Below, piece by piece: positions 58,998 through 64,000 of a stretch of DNA of 64,000 nucleotides. The notes below the pieces were generated by a model, which saw only the letters and a program-made list of their open reading frames with translations, was not told the DNA's origin and did not search any database. Source of the DNA: Clonostachys chloroleuca (taxonomy: Eukaryota > Ascomycota > Sordariomycetes > Hypocreales > Bionectriaceae); the NCBI GenBank assembly GCA_037952775.1, contig JBANAY010000003.1, positions 37,324,001 to 37,388,000 on the forward strand. Direction: 5' to 3'. The first letter of the stretch is position 1. Each line of letters opens with the position of its first letter. The position numbers were made by a program, and so were the translations under genes.

Positions 58998-60607
58998 ATG
59001 TCAGACAAAACACCCCGATATCTCACGCAACCCCAGTACAACTCAAAGGTTCTCGTTCGCGGTAATCCGGACTACGAGCGATGCCGTCGCAACAATCCAA
59101 CCGCCGACACTCCATCCCGCTTCCCACGAGAGATACACATAGTTGAAACGCCCCAAGATGTTTCAAAGGCTCTTCAGCGTGCCACTGAGCTTGGGGTGCC
59201 TGTTGGCATCCGCTCATCTGGCCATATTATGAACATGCCCAACCTCATTGAAGGCGGTATTCTCATCGATACGATCAACCTAAACCGGCAGATCGACTAT
59301 GACTCGGTTACACAAGAGATTACATTCGGCCCATCTTGTCGTGTAGAGGAGCTTGCGGCAAGATTGAAAGAGATCAACCGGTTCTTCCCTCACGGGCATG
59401 CTCCTACCGTAGGCTCAGGCGGGTTCCTCTTGGCTGGTGGTCAAGGCTGGTTTGTCCGTGGTTGGGGCGCCACCAATCAAACATGGCTCACCAAGATCGA
59501 AATTGTTGTTCCGGACGGGCGAACTGTTATTGCCAGCCGTACAGAGAACCGAGATTTATTCTGGGCAGCACGTGGCAGCGGCCTGGGTTTCTTTGGTGTT
59601 GTCACTCGATTTTGGGGACGAACTATCAAAACCTCGCTGATGTGGGAGCGAATCCTTAAGTTTGAGATCAATAATGACAACTATATGACCCTCATGTCAT
59701 GGGCGATTGAGAGGGGGCGCGACACCCCTAAGTATGGTACAGACCTAAACCTCACTATTGACTATCCAGAGAAATTCGATCCGTCTTATACCACAGATGC
59801 CATTCCTCCCGGTGGAAAACTTCATCTGACGCTCAACTTGCTCTGCTACTCGGACAATATCAGAGAGGCGCGAACCTTGCTTAGCGCCTACGACAAAATC
59901 ACTCCCGAGGTCCAAGAGAGCCTCCTTAAGATAGAGCCTGTACAAAGAAGAACTGTCGAAGAGGTCTTCGCTCGAAAGCGCGGATTTCTCGGCAATGCTG
60001 GGAATGATCGGTGGCAAATCAACAGTATCATGAATGACCCGGATGTCCCTCTAGAGAGAGTGAGTTTGTCACCCCCTTTTTTTTTCCACATCACGATTTC
60101 GTTTGTTTGAAAGATTTCCCAGGCTCACGAATAACCCTTTAGCTCCTGGAAGCAATTAAGCCAGCCATGCTTGAGCTTCCCACGCGCACTTCTTCCGTGT
60201 TCTTGTGCCACTGTGATATTACACCAGACGAGGAAGATGCATGCCTCAGTCTGCCTCAGGATCTCTATATCTCTACCATCACAGGATGGACGGACTCCCG
60301 GCTCGAGCCAGCTATTTATCAGCCCATGCGCGACCACTACAGGCGTGCTTTTCCTGTGGCTGTGGGACAATATATTACTGAGATTGATGTCAATAACGAC
60401 GATGCAAATGTAGGTTTAATAATTGTCATCATTCTTTGCAGTAATCTTACTGACATTCTAAAGAATAAGGTACTGAGCGACACTGCTTTGGCTAAATTCC
60501 TTAAGATCAGAGAGAAGTGGGATCCGAACGAACTATTTCCTAACTATAAGACCTTCATCCGCGCGCATGATAAAATCAACCGCATGAAAAATAAAGCCCA
60601 GCTGTAA
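58998..60607 (+). CDS. BBE/VAO-type FAD-linked oxidase
   Basis: Exons 58998-60059, 60143-60409 and 60470-60607 join to 488 residues. The FAD-binding part has VGIRSSGHIMNMPN, where His is the usual covalent FAD attachment, and HAPTVGSGGFLLAGGQGW, where bicovalent enzymes have Cys but this one has Ala-Pro. So a single covalent link is expected. ENRDLFWAARGSGLGFFGVV follows. The C-terminal BBE motif is WDPNELFPNYKTF. The second intron is 60 nt, free of stops and a multiple of three, so retention would give an in-frame 20-residue insertion. No signal peptide is evident. The family oxidises sugars, alkaloids or polyketide alcohols; the substrate here is unknown. Confidence 0.87.
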
Positions 60608-60749
60608 CCCTTACATACCGATTGAAAACGATATTAACTAGGTTATATATAGCACTATATATAGTAAGCTATAATTGAACACTACGCGCTTAACTTTGCA
60701 GTTTCCGAGCTTGTAAATCCAAAATATCTAGCAGTGTAGCTTATAAACG

Positions 60750-61774
60750 CTAGTGTTTAGGTTCCTATCCAAGCACTTTCCTCGCCCGAATACCTCGTAT
60801 TCTTTGATTTGTTCCATAGCCATAGAGTGCCGATGGATTGAGTCTCAAAGCTTCCTCGTTGCTCAGTTGATCTAGATCTGCAGTCTCTATATAGCCTCTG
60901 TCCTTAGCAATCTTCGCTAAATAGTGAAGCATGTCGCCCCATTGCCACATCCCATTTCTCGGCAAAGTAGTACCCATGGCTTCCCCAAGTGACAGTGGTA
61001 TCATTAGATATAGTCGCATCACCCTTAAGTAATTCAAGGCTAACTAGGTCATAGAAGTGAATATCAGAAATTCATGTCTTTCCGGTACCGATCAAAAATC
61101 CTTTTTTCCGTTCCAAGATAATGCTGCTAATCCAATACACTTGCATACTCGTCGTATTACAAGGCCTCCGTCGAGGTCCATGTATGAGTGGTGGGCATAT
61201 CATAGCAGTCTTGACCGAGTCAGCGTGCTCCCTGCCCAGAAAACTCGGCATCCACGTTGCGATGCTTTACCACGTCTGGGAGATTCACGACTTTCTCTAT
61301 GCCTTCCCAGTCATCGAATGTCTTCGTACGTTCAATACCCCATGTTTCGTTTCGAAAATCTTCATACATTGTGACACCTGCGCTAGAAGTATGGATAAAG
61401 AAGGCTGGTCGTTCGGGGGTATAACCTTGGGCACCGCGCGCAATTGCTTGGGCTCCTGCTAAATGGGAACAGCTCGCAAAATCTAAAGAGTCTGGTCAAC
61501 AACAACTCGCGAGTGTGGGCGGCTCTCGTGATTTCAACTTGCGGTAGATAATGTCCGCTCTTTCGACTTCTCTCTCGATAACGCAACTCGAGACGAGATC
61601 TCCTTCGACAACTCGGACGTTTGTATACGCTTTCTAAACAAAACTAGCCTTTTTAGCATCTCGAATAGGGGCTGACGTATTCCAGTGCGACCTCTCACGA
61701 GTAATAACGCTGAGGAAATCCCCGCCGACATAACCTGCAATACCAGCGCTAAACGGCAACCCGTTAATACGCAT
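60750..61774 (-). pseudogene. Broken NAD-dependent epimerase/NmrA-like gene
   Basis: Reading from the ATG at 61774: a Rossmann start INGLPFSAGIAGYVGGDFLS, then RDAKKASFV*KAYTNVRVVEGDL with a TAG, then in other frames HLAGAQAIARGAQGYTPERP, AFFIHTSSAGVTMYEDF, VKTAMICPPLIHGPRRRP and finally MWQWGDMLHYLAKIAKDRGY and the C-terminus IRGIRARKVLG*EPKH. The order is that of nucleoside-diphosphate-sugar epimerase-like proteins. At least one TAG for Gln (near 61635), a frame change near 61235, an extra A near 60950 and a TGG-to-TAG at 60765-60767 show it is dead. Confidence 0.8.
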
Positions 61775-62714
61775 AAAATAGACTGATACTCCGTATAGCA
61801 ACCTATATAAAGACACGCGGATTCTCCAATGTGCCTCGTTCGACTAAGCTGACTGTACTGATTGCAAGGAGACCAACACGAAGACTTTACGCAGTATGTG
61901 AGTACCAACAGTCAACTTGAATATAAGTATATGATCAGGAATTCGCGATTTCACTGTTGGGCTTAAGCCTATCCTGACCACGCCATACTGCAGACTTGGC
62001 GGAATATATACTCCGCCATTATTCGCTTATGAGAATGCGCTTAATAATGAATCAAGGCTGCCCAGTCATCTTCAAGTAATGAAATCGCAGTATTATACAC
62101 CTCCAACTCTTCCATTCCACGAACTATTAACAGTGGTACAAACAACTTGCTCCAGTTGATGGCGAAAAAGAAAAAGAAATAAGAGTATTTCCAAACAACC
62201 TAAAATCCTTTTGGATAAAAGCGTATCAAATGAAAGTGCCTGTAACCTGTGAGGCCTACAACACTGTGTTAATGCATGATGTACCGAACCCATCTCTGTG
62301 TGAAGAAGGTGGATAGAGGCAGGAACAATTCCTCGCCAGACCTAGTTATATATATACCTGAACGGGTAAGATACTATCTCCAATTTTCATTATAATGCTA
62401 AGCTAGAGCATTTTTGACCCGATGAGTTAAAACAAAAGAAGAAGTCAGACCCAACAACTCAACACAATGAATACGAAAGGTTAAAATAAAAAGCTTCGCT
62501 AGCGACCCGATGAGTTAAATTCGCTTGACTAGCCATTACGTGCACATTTTGCTGCTTGTTTCGTGACTTCAGCCGTAGGTTCTCCTGGCAGAGTATATTC
62601 CTGCTGGTTGGCTACCACTCACCCCGGCATTGTGCCACACAAAATGTATAGTGTACGTAAAGGGTGTATTTAAAGACCCAGAAATTGACGCCATCGGCCC
62701 TCCACCACGAAGAC
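61775..62714. other. Intergenic
   Basis: No gene. It contains the direct repeat at 62416-62519. Confidence 0.4.
62416..62519. repeat. 16-bp direct repeat GACCCGATGAGTTAAA, 88 bp apart
   Basis: Exact copies at 62416-62431 and 62504-62519. They could be the scar of a small insertion or duplicated regulatory sites; the 72 bp between them have no coding potential. Confidence 0.7.
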
Positions 62715-63809
62715 CTAGTCGTCATCACGAATAGACGAGAGCATACCGGTATTCGCATGGCATGAGACATATTCGAAAAGTTGCTGGCTAGACTCCAATA
62801 CCGACACCTCGTGGTAGAGGTGTAAGCTGAGTTCATTGTTCATCTCTTTGGCGTACTTCATAAAGACAGCGAAGATATTGACGTGCGTGGGATGAGACTT
62901 GCTCCAAGCCTCCAAGGAAGCCAGATCATCGAAATAGCCAAGACCGAAGCTACGATCTTTCCCAATCTCACCCTTGGGGCCAACAATGTCCATGAATCGG
63001 TTGCTGTAACAGCCAACCTCGTCCCCGTGATCGTGAAGGAAGTCCATCCCGGCTTGCAGAGCGGGTCGCATCATCTTGAGGTACAGGTCACGCTCTTTAG
63101 GAAGCGACTCTTTCCAGTCTTGTCCGGAGCGGATCACGGCAAGGTTTCTCTTGCCAGGCACGCGTACCCTGGACGTAAGAGTGGATGGACGTTTCGGCCC
63201 TCCGGCTTGCAAGAACGCCTTCTCACCCACAAGCTCGTCGACTTGTGCCAGAGGCAGGCGGTCGCGCATGCTTCCCCAGTAACCATGCTCCAGAACCGGA
63301 CCACTGACATTGTCCCGCATGTAAGATGCACCTTCGCGCATGGTCGTGTCAGTCAGGATGGTCTCAAAGCGATCCATAGTAGGGAAGAAGACCTCCAAGA
63401 ACCATCCATTCTGCTGGTTTGTCGGATCCAAGCCAGACCACCACTCTTGAAACCCAGTCTGTTCCAACCATTCGTTCCATGTCCTTCTATCTGGCCAGTA
63501 TGCCAGAATAGCGATGTTGTAGTGGCTTCGGTTGTCTGTCACAGCAGCGACCTCTTCCAACGTGGGTCGAAGATGACTGGGGACAGCTGTTGAACTGGTG
63601 AAGGAGATGATCTTCTCCATGGCGACACCATCATTGAGGTCAGATGAAGAATATTGCACTCCAATAATCGCAAAGACCAGCTCTTTCATCGACGGTGGGT
63701 ACCGCGAAGCGTAAATTTCAAAGGGAGGCTTGAAATTGTCTGGCGTTTTACCTGGGACAACTCTCTCTGTCCGTAAGTGGGGGGCAATAGCCGACTCGAT
63801 TTCAGCCAT
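62715..63809 (-). CDS. Haem-containing (phenylacetaldoxime-type) aldoxime dehydratase
   Basis: A single exon of 364 residues, close to the about 350-residue bacterial Oxd enzymes. The start at 63809 gives the typical N-terminus (SAIAPHLRTER, then PDNFKPPFEIYASRYPPSM). Other family landmarks are FAIIGVQY, HYNIAILAYWPDRRTWNEWL, FQEWWSGLD, GYWGSMRDRLPLAQVDEL and, near the C-terminus, SHPTHVNIFAVFMKYA, the His-rich region that includes the haem/catalytic His. It dehydrates aldoximes to nitriles using ferrous haem. In bacteria such genes often neighbour nitrile-degrading enzymes; here no nitrilase or nitrile hydratase is visible within the window. An upstream in-frame ATG at 63917 would add 36 His-rich residues. 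Confidence 0.88.
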   Translation of the reverse strand: MAEIESAIAPHLRTERVVPGKTPDNFKPPFEIYASRYPPSMKELVFAIIGVQYSSSDLNDGVAMEKIISFTSSTAVPSHLRPTLEEVAAVTDNRSHYNIAILAYWPDRRTWNEWLEQTGFQEWWSGLDPTNQQNGWFLEVFFPTMDRFETILTDTTMREGASYMRDNVSGPVLEHGYWGSMRDRLPLAQVDELVGEKAFLQAGGPKRPSTLTSRVRVPGKRNLAVIRSGQDWKESLPKERDLYLKMMRPALQAGMDFLHDHGDEVGCYSNRFMDIVGPKGEIGKDRSFGLGYFDDLASLEAWSKSHPTHVNIFAVFMKYAKEMNNELSLHLYHEVSVLESSQQLFEYVSCHANTGMLSSIRDDD

Positions 63810-64000
63810 CTTGAGATTTGGCAAAGATTTATGAACGTTGGAATCGACTTTCGAGATGCCTTCAACACAGTCGTGGTGGTTATTGTGGCCAAGATTGTCC
63901 GGAAGCGGCATGCACACACAGGCGGTTTATATTCCCTGCTTGCAGAGGCTAAGACGCCGCGGATATCTTGAAAGCCGACACTAGTCAGATATGACTTGCA
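63810..64000. other. Upstream flank of aldoxime dehydratase, window edge
   Basis: Promoter region of the minus-strand gene. No CGG-N5-CCG palindrome was found in these 190 bp. Confidence 0.4.

Noticed and set aside
62883..63593. 236-codon plus-strand frame
   Set aside because: It is antisense to the aldoxime dehydratase.

Overview
The window looks like a chromosome segment of a filamentous ascomycete (Pezizomycotina), most likely a Hypocreales/Fusarium-type fungus. Genes have short 45-85 bp introns with GT..CTAAC/CTAAT..AG signals, Zn2Cys6 regulators are frequent, and there are fungal NLR and HeLo genes. Several relics carry TGG-to-TAG or CAA-to-TAA nonsense changes of the kind made by repeat-induced point mutation (RIP). 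I found no tRNA, rRNA, CRISPR array or intact transposon. The mixture of intact catabolic genes, immune-type genes, broken genes and long gene-poor gaps suggests an accessory or subtelomere-like region; that is inference.

Left part (1-19 kb): the 5' end of a secreted Ser/Thr-rich wall protein (1-1467, minus), a small mitochondrial-type protein (4604-5195), a HeLo-domain pseudokinase (5400-7178, minus), a 6 kb gene-poor stretch, an intronless secreted repeat precursor with evenly spaced KR sites (13396-14820), and an intact PNP-NB-ARC-TPR NLR (15292-19022).

Middle part (19-38 kb): a GMC oxidoreductase with a GC-AG intron, a broken Zn2Cys6 regulator, a protein with two RraA-like aldolase domains, an aspartate-type aminotransferase, an HpcH/HpaI aldolase, an arylsulfotransferase, a Dal5-type MFS transporter and an intact Zn2Cys6 regulator. 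Aminotransferase, two aldolase types and a transporter suggest catabolism of a hydroxylated or branched amino acid or oxo-acid. The arylsulfotransferase/MFS divergent promoter holds four CGG-N4-CCG palindromes, three of them at an exact 11-bp period.

Right part (38-64 kb): an NLR pseudogene, an FMO, a Zn2Cys6 regulator, an SDR, a cupin, a UbiD/Fdc1-type decarboxylase, a broken APC permease, an aldehyde dehydrogenase, a BBE-type flavin oxidase, relics of an FMN 2-hydroxy-acid dehydrogenase and of an epimerase-like protein, and a haem aldoxime dehydratase. Most upstream regions here carry a CGGAA-N-TTCCG-like palindrome (CGG-N5-CCG), often about 150-290 bp before the start codon, which suggests a co-regulated catabolic cluster that has partly decayed.
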